DNA from: Ilyonectria destructans
Taxonomy: Eukaryota; Ascomycota; Sordariomycetes; Hypocreales; Nectriaceae
NCBI GenBank assembly: GCA_020740775.1
Contig: JAHEWK010000003.1
Location: 3,720,001 to 3,784,000, forward strand
Reading direction: 5' to 3'
Length of the DNA: 64,000 nucleotides
Shown here: positions 30,062 through 41,052 of the stretch, piece by piece
Numbering within the stretch: the first letter of the stretch is position 1
Layout of the letters: every line of letters starts with the position of its first letter
The notes under the pieces: model-generated
The model's input: only the letters and a program-made list of their open reading frames with translations
Database searches by the model: none
What the model was told of the DNA's origin: nothing
Made by a program: the position numbers and the translations under genes

Positions 30062-31744
30062 ATGGCAGAGCAGAGTGAACGGGCGCCCCGGCCCATGGCC
30101 ATGGATCCGCCTCACATTACCGAGTTCGCTTCGGAGCGGTATTTCGAGAAGCTCAGCCAGCTCAACGCTCAGCAACAACATCAACCTCCAGTCCCCGATT
30201 CCCTCGAACCCTCCAAATCCACACCGGCCTCGAGATTCATCCTCCCGTTGCGAGAATCCAAGGTCGTCGATGTAGAAACCGTCAAGCCTTCAGACCACAA
30301 GAAGGAGAAGGGTCTCCTCTTCTCCCTCCGCCACAAGGTCTCTCGTCTACACTCCAAATCATCTGCTCCGCAAACCTTTGCACCGTCTGTATTTCGACCT
30401 CAACTACGCTCCTCAGTCGAGGCGGCCCGCCAAATGTACACCCACCCACTTGCATGTTGTTATCATTGTTTCATTGCTAACGCTAACCCGCGTAGTCTAC
30501 CTTTTGACCAACTGTTCCTCGCCCTGCCCAACGAGTTGCAGATTCAAATCATCTCCTCCCTTCCCTTGACTGACATCCTAAACCTCCGACTCGCATCTAA
30601 GTCATGGCACGCCCTCATCACCCTCAACGAAAACACCATCGCCCGATACCACCTCGAGAATCATATCCCCGCATACGCTGCCCGTCTCTACCCCGTCGCG
30701 GACACAACCGAAATTAACTTCCATTATCTTTGCGGGCTCTGGCATCGCTTACACGTCGCCGCCAAGCTTGCTTTCCTCATGTGTGAATGGATTACAACAG
30801 ATATCTTCCTACGTCAGACGGAAGCACAACGGTTGGCCTTTGCGCCTCAACACGAGCGCATGCGACGACGACTAATACCGCTTCTCTTCACCATATTTCA
30901 CTTCTTCGAGACCTACCGAAAGCTTCACCTACAGCACTTGGCCGAGAATGGAGGACACGGCCTACAACGAGAGCCGTACACCCTCAACCCGATCGAGGCC
31001 GAAATTATGAAGATGTACGATGACAAGACGTTATTACGGGTTCACGAGGTTTTCCCCCTTGTCATCTCATCATTCTGTCGACGACTACGACCTCCGACAT
31101 ACGTGGGCCGTGTTGAACGGTCATTGCGAGGATACATTAGGGAGAAGCCTTCTGACGATGCTCATGTCGCTATCCTATGTATTGGCGGACTACGAGAGGT
31201 TGAGAGGTTATGGGAAATCAAGGGCTACAACTCCCGGCGTGGTGCCGTAGACACATTTTGCCATGGCCTCACCAAGGATCACCATCCGGTCGACTCGTCG
31301 ACAAAATCGAAACGGGGTCTTATGGGCTTCGGCCGTAAGAAGTCGACAAGTGGTGTTGACCTAGCTCGATCCTCGAACGATGGTCTGAATAGGGTCAGGA
31401 GTCCATCGGGTTCGATTGACGGTAACGTGGGGTTTGACGCCGGCTTGATTTTTAACACGAGCTTGGCCGCCGGTGCCCCTATGTCCCCCCTCAGCCGACA
31501 AGATGCCCAGGCCCTCCTGGGCGATCTCCCCGTCCTACAACAAATATGGCTCGTCACGGCCGAGGCTGTCCTGCATCAGCGAAGGGTGGTAGAACGACCA
31601 CAAGATATCAAGCGCAACCAGCAGGTCATGCTCGATCTGATCCGTGAAGACGGCATCGACGAGGAGGACGAGTGGTGGTACGGCCGCAACATCCCCGATT
31701 CCGTGCGGCCTCCCGCCGGTGCGACCGATGACGATGCGGATTGA
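30062..31744 (+). CDS. F-box protein, function unknown
   Basis: Predicted 540 residues; exons 30062-30435 and 30496-31744. The 60-nt intron is in frame and stop-free but has GTACAC...GCGTAG ends and two tandem GCTAAC branch points, and its removal joins ARQI to LPFDQLF cleanly. An F-box lies at about residues 128-175 (LPNELQIQIISSLPLTDILN, with the later W of the motif), so the protein is a likely SCF ubiquitin-ligase adaptor. The long helical region after it has no WD40 or LRR substrate-binding repeats that I can see. A basic Lys/Ser/Arg segment (about 365-400) and an acidic C-terminal end follow. I started at 30062, the first ATG in frame. It has a long pyrimidine-rich leader. Confidence 0.88.
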   Translation: MAEQSERAPRPMAMDPPHITEFASERYFEKLSQLNAQQQHQPPVPDSLEPSKSTPASRFILPLRESKVVDVETVKPSDHKKEKGLLFSLRHKVSRLHSKSSAPQTFAPSVFRPQLRSSVEAARQMYTHPLACCYHCFIANANPRSLPFDQLFLALPNELQIQIISSLPLTDILNLRLASKSWHALITLNENTIARYHLENHIPAYAARLYPVADTTEINFHYLCGLWHRLHVAAKLAFLMCEWITTDIFLRQTEAQRLAFAPQHERMRRRLIPLLFTIFHFFETYRKLHLQHLAENGGHGLQREPYTLNPIEAEIMKMYDDKTLLRVHEVFPLVISSFCRRLRPPTYVGRVERSLRGYIREKPSDDAHVAILCIGGLREVERLWEIKGYNSRRGAVDTFCHGLTKDHHPVDSSTKSKRGLMGFGRKKSTSGVDLARSSNDGLNRVRSPSGSIDGNVGFDAGLIFNTSLAAGAPMSPLSRQDAQALLGDLPVLQQIWLVTAEAVLHQRRVVERPQDIKRNQQVMLDLIREDGIDEEDEWWYGRNIPDSVRPPAGATDDDAD

Positions 31745-32565
31745 ACGACTTTTGTTCACTAGACCGACTATTTTTCTTTCACTTTGTTTAACACCATGGT
31801 CTCCTCGATTTTTTTTTATACTTCAACTACTATTGGGCTGTTTGTCAAAGAGGATTATGAGCATTTACAAGGCGTTTTATGGCTGGAGGGAAAGGATACC
31901 GTGCTACCTAGTGTAACACCGGAAGGGAGCACCGGGCAAATTATACCGATTGTCTTCTTTTTTTTATTATTATTATCAGTCTTGTTGCTCAGGGGGGCCA
32001 TATTGGGATGGACGCTGCAAGCTTGGGGGTCCTGGGTTCTGCATGGGATCAACTTGGGACGGATAGATATCGCGGGCACGCATCTTGGTCTCTTTTGTCA
32101 AAACATTATATCACATCATAGCACATCAGGTATCTGGTACGGGGAAGAAACAGAGGTTACCTCAGATCCAAAAATTCGATGCTATTCCAGGGTATCTATC
32201 TTAACGGCCTCTGGGCCGCGCTGCTGTTAAACTCTGTGGACCCTTTCCCGTGCATACATATTCGCCATGTGTATCTTAAATTAAACATTGTTGTCTCGTA
32301 AGCAAACCACTTGCCGATTTCGCAGACAAAAATCAATCCCAGGCTCTAAAAATGACCCTGCTGTTAACGCCTGCCGAACCTTATCGTTATATCCATAGCA
32401 TTCATAGTCCATCAAGGGAGTCCGGAGATTCCTTTTTGTTGGTTGGTATCGCTTAGAACCGTGTGCCGTATACGTACCCATCCTTGTCCTCGTCACTTTG
32501 TAGCCCTTTAGTCGTCAAACTATATAAGTCTACACACGCAAACACGCTTGGCCCTAGCGCAACTC
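31745..32565. other. 3' to 3' spacer between the F-box gene and the AT-hook gene
   Basis: About 820 bp, AT-rich for this window, with poly-T runs near 31809 and 31959. Consistent with two 3' UTRs; an 148-codon plus-strand frame crossing it is judged spurious. Confidence 0.5.
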
Positions 32566-35267
32566 TTATTGACGGCCAATAGCGTGGTATAGACGCTCAC
32601 GCAGGTTGGGCTCTGCGAGCGCCGCTTCGAGCTGGGTGTGCCCGCCAAAGGCTGCAGCGGCGGCGGCGTCCGTTGCTTCGCCGGGGTAGTCAATATCCAT
32701 GTAGTTAGAGTCATTGTAGCTCTGGAACGAGGCCATAGGATTCGATGATCCGGAGAGTTGCTGTGACTGTTGCTGTGGCTGTTGCTGCGGCTGTTGCTGC
32801 GGCTGATTACGCAAGCTGGGCGATGGGTTCATCCTGTTCTGGTGGAACTGGCCGGTGTTCATGCTACGTCCGAAACGGTCGCCGGAGCTGCCGTCCTGCC
32901 TATACTGGGTTGTCATCTGCTGTTGTTGATAAAACGGCTGAGCAGCCATGTTGGCCTGTGGACGCCCTTGCGCTCCTAAACCTTGGTTTTGTTGCCTGCC
33001 TAGCTCCGGAGAAGGGCCCGGAGTCTGACTGGACCCCTGGAGCGCGGTATTAGGCGACTGCTGCTGTTGTTGTTTTTGTGCCATTTGGTTGAGGTTGCTC
33101 CTCGAACTCTTCATCTGGGACTGGGACCCAAGACTGCTTGATATGGTCAGAGGTTGTCCAGCAGCTGGAGGGTTTGGAGATGTCGTTATCTCAGCACCAG
33201 ATTGTGGCTCAATATTGCCTAAGCTAGGGTTCTGGCTGGTTCCCTTGGAGACCTGACGCCGTTTAACTCGTTGAACCTGAGAGGAATTGTTTTGCCCAAC
33301 GACAGAATCTGATGGTTGCGAGTCCTCGCTGGTCTGTATCGTTGCTTGGTTTCTGGTTTGTGAGGGCTTTTTTCTCTTGCGCGAAGGCACATTGGGAGTT
33401 GACTTGTCATTTTGGCTGCCAGGTTCAGAGGGTTGCGTTTCCTGAGTTCGATTACTGTTCGTTTCTGGGGAGGCGACTTGTTCAGCAAGGGGGACTTGCC
33501 CCGGAGTGCTTTGTTGCGTAGCATTAGTAGCTATTGCATCTGTCCCAGTCTCAGTGCTTCTTTCGCTGCCGTGATTCAATTGTCCTCGTCGGTTCGTAGA
33601 TGTTTTGTGGGCTAGAGGAGAATCTACCACGGGGTGTTGAGATTGGGATGTGGTCCTTGCCTCTGTGGAACCAGCGATGTCATCATTCGCACCAGACTTT
33701 GACTTTGGTTTATTCTTAGAACCTTTGGGACGGCCTCGTTTCTTGGAACCCGGTGTGGTGAGCGACGAGCCGGTGCCAACTTGTTCCCTCAATGCCGCCT
33801 GGGCGATAACGCTGGCTTGGTTTTCGGGTTGGACCGTCCCAGCAACATCGTTGTTCGACTGCGAAGCGTCAGTGGGCGGATTCGCCAACGGCGGCTGTGT
33901 TGCATCCGGTTCATTAACTGAAGCAAGCCCCGATGCAGCAGCTCCTGACGCAGCAGCACTCGATATTGCGGCACCCAACTTCCTCACCCCCTTGTCTTTG
34001 CGAGCCTTGGAGCTTTTGCTTCCTTTGGGACGTCCCCGAGTTCGCCTCGCTGGGACTGAAAGTGCTCTGACGGAAGAAGATGCACCTGTGCTTCCAATAG
34101 CAGGGATCACCGGGGGGTTTTGGTTTTTGGCACGTTCCCTGGCGGCATCCAATTCTGGAAAGATTTCAGCAACCCATCCCACAAAGAGGGAGCCAGGGCC
34201 ATTCGCTGAAGCACTGTCGGGGAAGGCGCCGTTGGCAGGTGCTGGTGCTCCTGGAATGCCGCCAAAGTAGGCCAGTGCCTTGCAGATTTGGTCCACCACA
34301 AGCACGGGGTGGAGGCTTCTGAGAAGGGTAAGGAGACGAGCTTGCTCGGTCTTTGTTTGCTGCGGTGTTGGACTGGTGAGGGCCTGTGAGGGGGGAGCAG
34401 CTGTAGGAATCACTTCAGGGGTCGCTGATTCTCCTGCTGTTGCAGCTGGACGATGATCTGGTGCGAGAACTGGGATGATCGCTGGAGGTGCATATGGTGC
34501 AGAGCCCGACGCGACAACCGCGGCAGCAGCTGGGGAAGCAGTCGTACGGGTCGTTGGAGAAGCGGTCGGACGGCCAGCGGCAAGCATAGCTGGAGTGGGA
34601 TGAGGAGGGGGGATATTGAAACATCCCGGCGCCGGCACCGGCACCGGCACCGGCGCAGCCAAAGGGAGCAGCGGAGGATATGGCCTGGATTCTTTTCGGG
34701 GATACCATGCGAGTCGGGTCCGTTTTACGGGACGATAGCCGTCCTTGCTGGCGAGCTTCGCGGCGGCTGCAGTCCCCTCGCTCGAGCGCTTGGCTGCCAG
34801 GTCGCGCTCAGCCACCTCTGGGCGAGGGTTACCCATCAGCATCACGCCGAAGTTTCCGTTCCGTCCATCAACCTTGCCCTTCAGCTTGCTGGGAATGGGA
34901 TTCCCGACACGGCCATCGTAGAAGTCACCATTGAGCTGAGGGTTCGCGGGTGCAGCAGTTACTGCAGGCGCATGCCCGCTACCGTCGTCTGTATCTGCAT
35001 GGATGCAATAAGCAAGTGTACCGCCCCCGGAGGAGTGTTATCTCGGCATACCTCGACCTTGGCTGAGCACCGGCGGCGTCGTTGTTGGGGTTGTCGAGGA
35101 TGGGGTCGGGGTTGGACGTGGAGCCAGATCAATGTCGGTAGATTGGCCGGGGGGTAGTGGAGGACTCGATGGGGTTGTCGCAGCGGCGGATGCTATGTAT
35201 TCGGGTCAGAATCACCGCGGTGGGAGAGTGTCTGCGAGGGGAACCACATACGAGCAATCAAGGCCAT
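32566..35267 (-). CDS. AT-hook, Gln-rich nuclear protein, function unknown
   Basis: Predicted 861 residues; minus-strand exons 35252-35267 (16 nt), 35052-35192 and 32566-34994. Two AT-hook cores, GRPKGSK flanked by basic residues, sit near residues 370-379 and 471-480; such motifs bind the minor groove of AT-rich DNA. A compact N-terminal part (GRVGNPIPSKLKGKVDGRNG, then VKRTRLAWYPRKE near 140-155) looks folded, and LHPVLVVDQICKALAYFGG suggests a small helical module. Most of the rest is Ser/Pro/Ala/Gln-rich, ending in poly-Gln and a helical tail. The tiny first exon is set by MALIA and a GTATGT donor; it is a prediction. A chromatin or transcription role is likely from the AT-hooks alone. 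Divergent from vma5. Confidence 0.78.
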
Positions 35268-36097
35268 GGCATCGGCGGCGCAAGGAATCCGGGTCCCAGT
35301 GCGCCAACAGACCTACATGCCCCAAAATGAAGGACGAGCAGGTAAAGAATCGCGTGCGCCGGTAGCAAATACGCCAAAACCACTCGGCCTTGAGGATGCT
35401 GAATCAATGGGCCACGGGTTGTTGGAGCACGATTGCAGAAGAGTTTGCCGTGTCGTGTTGTTGATGGTGGTGTTGGTGTTAGTGGGCTGAACAGTAGTGG
35501 CAGGGTCCCCCCGTGACAGCGGCCAGCAGCTCCTCCTCAGCCAGAGCAGAACAGGGCGAATGCGTACTGTACCTGGATGTACGTACCTCCTCCACCCCAG
35601 CTCTGGCGCCTTGCCGAATCAGGCAACCGGTCTGGAGGCGTGGGGCTCCCGCTGTGCGTAGGTACCTACCCAGGCACACTCCAGCTTTGGATAACCTTTC
35701 GGATAGAGAGATGCCGCTTCCATCAAGGCTCCATGCATCTAATGCATCTAACGGTGAGGCTGCCTCAGCCCCACCAGCCACCATCCATGCCAAGTTGACG
35801 TGCCCCGACCTGGCGTAGAGCTACGACTGCTGCTCGGAGCTGGCTCATCAGCAGGCAAGACGATCTAGACATCAATCCCTCAAGTCGCAAAGCAACCCCC
35901 AAATTCCAATCAATGAGTGCGTGATCCCGACACACGCCGAACGCTACAGCTCCCGGGGTTAGAGCATCAGTTGCTCCTCGCCGTCGTCCCTCCTCGCCGT
36001 CGCCATCTCCGCTCCTCGATTACCCTCCTTCATCCTCCACTCTCAACCTCCCTGACGGGACCTATCCATCAGCCTCCCTCCCTCCGAATCCAACGCC
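35268..36097. promoter_or_regulatory. divergent intergenic region AT-hook gene / vma5
   Basis: About 830 bp with no gene. It includes a palindromic GTAGGTACCTACC at about 35658-35670 and a CT-rich leader before the vma5 start. Frames of about 100 codons on both strands overlap here and are not supported. Confidence 0.45.
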
Positions 36098-37520
36098 ATG
36101 TCGACCAGGTACGCCCTACTGTCGCTGCCTCTCGGCATCTTTGACTCCAGCGACCGAAGCGGTGCCATCTCCGCCCTCAGCGCCACAGTGTCCCCCGACA
36201 ACGGCACCGTTGTGCCTTTCAACGTCCCGGACTTCAAGATTGGAACCCTCGATGGTCTGGTTCAGCAAGCCGATGACTTGACCAAACTCGAGGCCTCGTG
36301 CCAGGCTGTCGTTGCCAAGGTCGCCGATTCATTGCGGACAGTCCTTGACGGTGATGATGATCGCATCGCCCAGTACAAGATGGTCAACGACAGTGGGTAG
36401 CGCTGATGCCCCCGAGCCATGCTCCATCGCTGATAGCCATCCCAGAGCCCACCGACCAGTACCTGAACAGCTTCAGCTGGAACAAAATCCGATACCGAGC
36501 TGACAAACCCCTCGGCGAGCTCATCAGCACCCTACAAAAGGCACGGTGTAGCTCTTTTCCTGCCTATTCAAGCTACGTTCGCTAACTGCTACGGTTCAGG
36601 AGCTTGTCACAGTCGATAACGATGTCAAAACCAAGTTCACCCAGTATAACTCGGTCAAGACGAACCTCGCCACTCTGCAGCGTCGCCAGACGTAAGCCTA
36701 TACAACATGTGAAACCAACCATCTTCGATAACTAACCTGCCGGTATTTTAGTGGCAACCTGGCGACCAAGTCCCTCACCCCCATTGTCGACCCATCTCTC
36801 CTCATTCAGGATTCGGAGTACATCGAAACACATCTTATTGTCGTGCCCGGGAACTCGAAGAAGGAATTCATCAAGAGCTACGAGACTCTTGCTCCCATGG
36901 TTGTCCCCCGATCTTCTATCCAGCTCGCCCAGGATGATGAGTTCGTCCTATTCGCCGTTGCCACGTTCAAGAAGCACAGTGCCGAGTTCCTCCAGAAGTG
37001 CAGAGAACAGAAGTGGACGCCACGCCAGTTCAAGCACGTCCAGGGTGGCAGAGAAGAGGAGCAGCGTGAGCTGGACCGCGTGACCAACGAGGAGCGCAAG
37101 GTGTGCGGAGAGGCTCTGCGCATGGGACGCACGGGATGGAGCGAGAGCGTCATGGTCTGGATGCACGTCCTGACGTTGAGGGTTTTCGTCGAGGCGGTTC
37201 TCCGATACGGCCTGCCCCTTGATTACGTGTCTGCGCTTGTCAAGGTATGTTGTTTTCTTAGATTATCTATCCCTTTACGCATGGGCCATGGCCCCGGCTG
37301 ACGACGACTACAGACGACATCCAAGCTGTCACCCAAGGTCAAGACAGCGCTCGATTCGAATTACTCGTACCTGGGCGGCAACGCATTCGGAAGGGATAAG
37401 CGCGGCAAGATCACCAAGGATGATGCCGAATTGAGCTCCGAGATGGCAGCAGCTGGACTAGGAACTGGGGAGGGTCACGAATACACGGCTTACGTTTACT
37501 ATGAGGTTGAGTTTCCTTGA
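36098..37520 (+). CDS. vma5: V-type ATPase V1 subunit C
   Basis: Predicted 393 residues; exons 36098-36392, 36446-36540, 36600-36691, 36752-37244 and 37314-37520. Subunit C clamps the stators of the V1 and Vo sectors and controls reversible assembly of the proton pump on vacuolar and endosomal membranes. Family landmarks are continuous: the N-terminal RYALLSLPLGIF, VDNDVKTK, the ETLAPMVVPRSS block, VLTLRVFVEAVLRYGLPLDY and a C-terminal YVYYEVEF. Intron 2 (36541-36599) must be spliced with a GC donor (AAG/GCACGG) to keep the conserved frame; the only nearby GT gives a frameshift. Length equals yeast Vma5 (392). Convergent with met14. Confidence 0.95.
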
Positions 37521-37694
37521 TTATGAGGGGGAACTTGGAAGCTTAGGGAGGGAACGAGAGATCCGCATGCATGAACGCCTGTATTCAACTCTATCATGCC
37601 CAGGAGTGATGACTGGGAGCGCAATGGCAGTAATATCCAATCCTCTTTTAACACTTTTCAATCCTTCTTTGAACACCTTTAACAAACTAGCAAT

Positions 37695-38493
37695 TTAAGC
37701 AGACTTGGTGAGGTAGCCCTTCTCGGTGAGCCAGCTGACAATCTGAGCCACGCACTCCTCGACAGTGTTCTCGTGGGTCTTGATGGTGATCTCGGGGTTC
37801 TTGGGCTCCTCGTAGGGGGCGGAGATGCCAGTGAAGTTGGGGATCTCACCAGCGCGCGCCTTGGCGTAGAGGCCCTTGGGGTCGCGCTGCTCGGCGACGG
37901 CGAGGGGAACGTCAACGTAGACCTCGACGAAGGGGATGGCCTCGTCGTCCTCCTGGCCAGACTTGGCGTGGAGGTCGCGGGCAACCTCACGGTCGGCGCG
38001 GTAGGGGGAGATGAAGGAGGTGATGGCGATGGTGGAGGCGTCAGCGAAGAGCTTGGCGACCTCGGAAATGCGGCGGATGTTCTCGTTGCGGTCCTTCTCG
38101 GAGAAGCCCAGGTCCTTGTTGAGCCCGAAGCGGACGTTGTCGCCGTCGAGGCGGTAGGCGTTGACGCCGAGTTGCAGCAGGTGCTGCTCGAGGGCTGTGG
38201 CGACGGTGGACTTGCCCGAGGCCGAGAGACCGGTCAGCCACAGGGTGAGGCCGCGCTGGCCGTTGAGCTGGTTGCGCTCGGTGCGCGAGAGGGTAGGGTG
38301 CCAGGTGATGTTGCTGTACTGCGTTAGTGAGATGCGGCGTTGGTGTTTTTTTTTTTTCGCTTTCCTCACTGCGAACGAGGTGGGATGAAAGGAGGGATGG
38401 CGGGGTAGTGTTTTTTTTTTGGAGGGGAGGGGGGTTGAGAAGGGGAAGAACTGGAGGGGGAAGTTGAGACAGAGGAGATACTCACGTAGCCAT
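37695..38493 (-). CDS. met14: Adenylylsulfate (APS) kinase
   Basis: Predicted 208 residues; minus-strand exons 38486-38493 (8 nt) and 37695-38313. It phosphorylates adenosine 5'-phosphosulfate to PAPS in sulfate assimilation in the cytosol. The P-loop GLSASGKST is at residues 31-39, the APS/PAPS-binding region has [16 protein letters not shown] and SPYRADR, and the C-terminus follows yeast Met14 (202 residues). The 8-nt first exon ATGGCTAC is joined to an acceptor two codons downstream of the nearest AG, giving MATNITWHPT as in other fungi. The 172-nt intron is long for this window and contains T- and G-runs. The gene order suggests no sulfur operon. Confidence 0.95.
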
Positions 38494-39105
38494 TGTGATG
38501 ATTGGATCGGGAAGATGTATATGCCAGGGAGGAGGTTTAGAGGTGGATTGGAGAAGAAGAGGAAAGGAAAGAGAAGCAGGTTGCCGTCCGATGCCGGCTT
38601 TTGTTTGGCGTTGTTACGTGGGTGTGGTGAGGGAGTGCGTGTGCCAGTTACGTGGTGCTTGTCTCTGGGATATTAAACCAGCGATGCGCATCCCTACCAA
38701 TTACCAGAGCTCTCTCTCCGGGCGCGCTTCCTCATCTTACTATGTAGTTCTCCTGGATCCATCGCTTCCCACTTGGCGCCTTCCAATTGCCAATTGCCAA
38801 CGGCGCAGCTGCTGATCGGTCACTGAACTGAACTGGATGGATGGATGGACGGGTGGACGGATGGCGCCTTCAATGGCGCACATGGCAGTTCCAGTGGGTG
38901 TGCGCCATTACCGTGCATTCTATACTGGACCACCCCCTACTACGTAGTACACTACAGGCTGGACCCCCACTGTAACTCGACTCTATCCTCGACCCTCGCT
39001 TTCTATAGGCAGACGGGCCCGATGACACCATCGATACCCACCCCGACCTTCCATCTCGGCGGCTCCAACACGCCGGAAGTCGGCCGCCCCACCGGCTGTA
39101 GCGCG

Positions 39106-39131
39106 CTCTCTCTCCCTCTCTCTCTCTCTCT
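39106..39131 (+). repeat. CT dinucleotide tract
   Basis: An almost uninterrupted CTCTCT run just upstream of the met14 promoter region and beyond the thioesterase 3' end. Confidence 0.85.
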
Positions 39132-39290
39132 AACGCTGCGCCGCGCCGAACCAAATCCCCTCGATCAATCATCTGCCAAGAAAACGCCTCTATTTCAAGA
39201 TCCAACGGCGGGGTCTGACTTTGTCTAATATCTCATGCATATGGCATCATGCATGCATGCCCCTCCCTCTATATTCGTCGTTCAGTTGTC

Positions 39291-39315
39291 TCGTCTCGTC
39301 TCGTCTCGTCTCGTC
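39291..39315 (+). repeat. TCGTC pentamer array, five copies
   Basis: Five exact tandem copies, preceded by a partial unit, about 40 bp beyond the stop codon of the minus-strand thioesterase gene, probably within its 3' UTR. Confidence 0.9.
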
Positions 39316-39352
39316 CCATCTAGGTAATCTTAGGCATCATCTATACAGCACG

Positions 39353-40260
39353 TTAGTCCGGTGTCCTCACTTCGAATAAAGCCAAACCACCTACCGCCGC
39401 ATATTTGGGCGAGATAAACAGCCCCGTAGCCTCGGTCAGAACCTCGGGTGTCTCCCCGGGGTCCGCCAGCTGCTCCATGTGGCCCTTGACCCACGCCTTG
39501 CGGCCATCAACCTTTGTCGTCGTGGCCCGGAGCACCAAGAAACTGCCCGCCGGCGTTGGCTTTCGGTAGTCGACGTTGAGGTTGGCCGTCACGGCAATGT
39601 TATGTGGCAGCGCACCGAAGCAGCACCTCGCCAGGCCTTCGTCCAGCATCGTCGCCAAGAAGCCTCCGTGGACGATGCCCGGGTGACCGCACAGGTCTTC
39701 GCCAACATACGAGATGCACACGATGGACTTGCCACCATCCTCGAGCCACACGTACGGCGGCACCACCATCTTGCCCTCTCCCGCCAGCGCACCGCCCGTC
39801 AGGGTATGGCTGCGGTAAGACACGGGCATCTTCATATGCGGTCGCGATTCGGTCAGCTTGGGGTTCGCGCGCAGCTCTGCCACCAGCGGGTGATTGTTGA
39901 TGGTATCCTCGACCATTCGCGCCTCGTCGTCGCTCGGGACGAACCGCTTCAAACTGTCCTCGTCCGAGTAGAAGCCCATGCCGCTCTGCTGCATCGTGTA
40001 CCACGTACCCGCGGCACCCACTGTGCTAAACGTCAGGCCCGCGAGCGCTATGGACGTCGCCCGTCGAAAGCCGCCGCCCGATGATGCTGCTGCATTTCCC
40101 AACATGTCAGTACCGAGGTCTCGACAGTGTAAGTGCTGACGGGTTGCCTGCCACTGGACTCACCTGGAGTTGCGTAACCCCGTACCGGGGCAGTCCGGGC
40201 CAGTCGCCGGGCTACCTGGCCAACATGGCGGGCGTTGCGACCAATCTGTTGAGTGAACAT
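39353..40260 (-). CDS. Mitochondrial hotdog-fold thioesterase-like protein
   Basis: Predicted 277 residues; minus-strand exons 40164-40260 and 39353-40089. The Arg-rich N-terminus (NARHVGQVARRLARTAPVRG) looks like a mitochondrial presequence. A single hydrophobic segment (SIALAGLTFSTVGAAGTWY) follows and may be an inner-membrane anchor. The C-terminal half has the hotdog thioesterase signature GIVHGGFLATMLDEGLARC and the VTANLNVDYRKPTPAG strand region of the 4HBT family, so acyl-CoA hydrolysis is likely although the substrate is unknown. It resembles the yeast mitochondrial protein Fmp10 and animal THEM4-type enzymes. Divergent from the cystatin-like gene. Confidence 0.85.
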
Positions 40261-40939
40261 GGTGTTGTGTCGCCCCTTTCTTCGTCTGCGTCCAAGTCTA
40301 GTTTCAAGCCGAAAGAGGACCCTAGATCGGCGCTGATTAGATTTATCGTCGCTACCGCGGCAAATCAAGCTCGCATTGTTGAATTGACGTCGGCCGGTTT
40401 ATGCACTTAGCCAGCACCGATCCCGTCATTGCCTCGGTTCGAAGCCACGGGAGCGACGCCACAGTGGCTGTTGTAGACGCAAGTCTGAGGCATGACACGG
40501 CAAACATGTCAACCGAAGGTACTCGACAAGAATTAAGATTCTAGCCGTAGGGAATAGTTCTATCTATTTATCGCTTGCAAGGTGATGTTTGGTATTTTCA
40601 AATTCTGGGAAGCCGACCTGCGTTTGACGTACGAGCCTCGCATCTGACTGCGCTCTAGTCACCGTTGAGGTAATCTGATAGATCATATCCCTGACCATTT
40701 GTGTCAAAGTGATTGCTACATAATACTTGGTTATTTACGCCCTGGAAAAGTCTACACGCTTCGTCATCGGTACCGCCATGGCAGTGTCACAGCGCGTGTT
40801 TGTTGTGAGGGGAAGTTTGCATGATTTATACCCCTACCCTGGATCACACCTGTGACGTTGGCGCCAACCAACCAGGCCGCGAATGAGACCGTGTGCACCA
40901 CCAGCACATCACCACGGCCACAGGCTGGTGACATCATGC

Positions 40940-40947
40940 TTCTAGAA
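40940..40947 (+). promoter_or_regulatory. heat-shock element core TTCTAGAA
   Basis: A perfect inverted TTCnnGAA pair 25 bp upstream of a TATA-like box; another TTC follows 25 bp downstream. Known as the binding core of Hsf1; functional use here is inferred. Confidence 0.5.
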
Positions 40948-40971
40948 ACCTGTGACAGGGCATGTTCCGAG

Positions 40972-40979
40972 TTTAAATA
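40972..40979 (+). promoter_or_regulatory. TATA-like box of the cystatin-like gene
   Basis: TTTAAATA lies 81 bp upstream of the start codon, an appropriate distance for a fungal TATA element with a short leader. Clear TATA boxes are rare near other starts in this window. Confidence 0.5.
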
Positions 40980-41052
40980 CAGCTTCACCTTCCATCATTG
41001 ATACCCCGCAGATCTCATCTATCAAGAACCTGACTTTAGATACCCGCTCACA

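Larger units (their letters stand above)
38494..39352. other. spacer between met14 and the thioesterase gene
   Basis: About 860 bp without a gene. It contains a GGATG-type run near 38834-38862, a palindrome around CTACTACGTAGTAC at 38937, a CT run at 39106-39131 and a TCGTC array at 39291. No coding signal. Confidence 0.5.
40261..41052. promoter_or_regulatory. divergent intergenic region with stress-type elements
   Basis: About 790 bp with no gene. On the cystatin-like side it has AGGGG at 40808 and CCCCT at 40831 (stress-response-element cores), TTCTAGAA at 40940 (heat-shock-element core) and TTTAAATA at 40972. Their order and spacing look like an inducible promoter. Confidence 0.5.

Noticed and set aside
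33650..34270. A 206-codon plus-strand frame across the AT-hook gene
   Set aside because: Antisense shadow of the AT-hook gene; its composition mirrors the coding strand.
37773..38327. A 184-codon plus-strand frame opposite met14
   Set aside because: A Gly/Val/Asp-rich antisense mirror of a GC-rich coding region, not a gene.
40432..40460. GGTTCGAA resembling a tRNA T-loop box
   Set aside because: No matching anticodon stem, D-arm or acceptor stem surrounds it.
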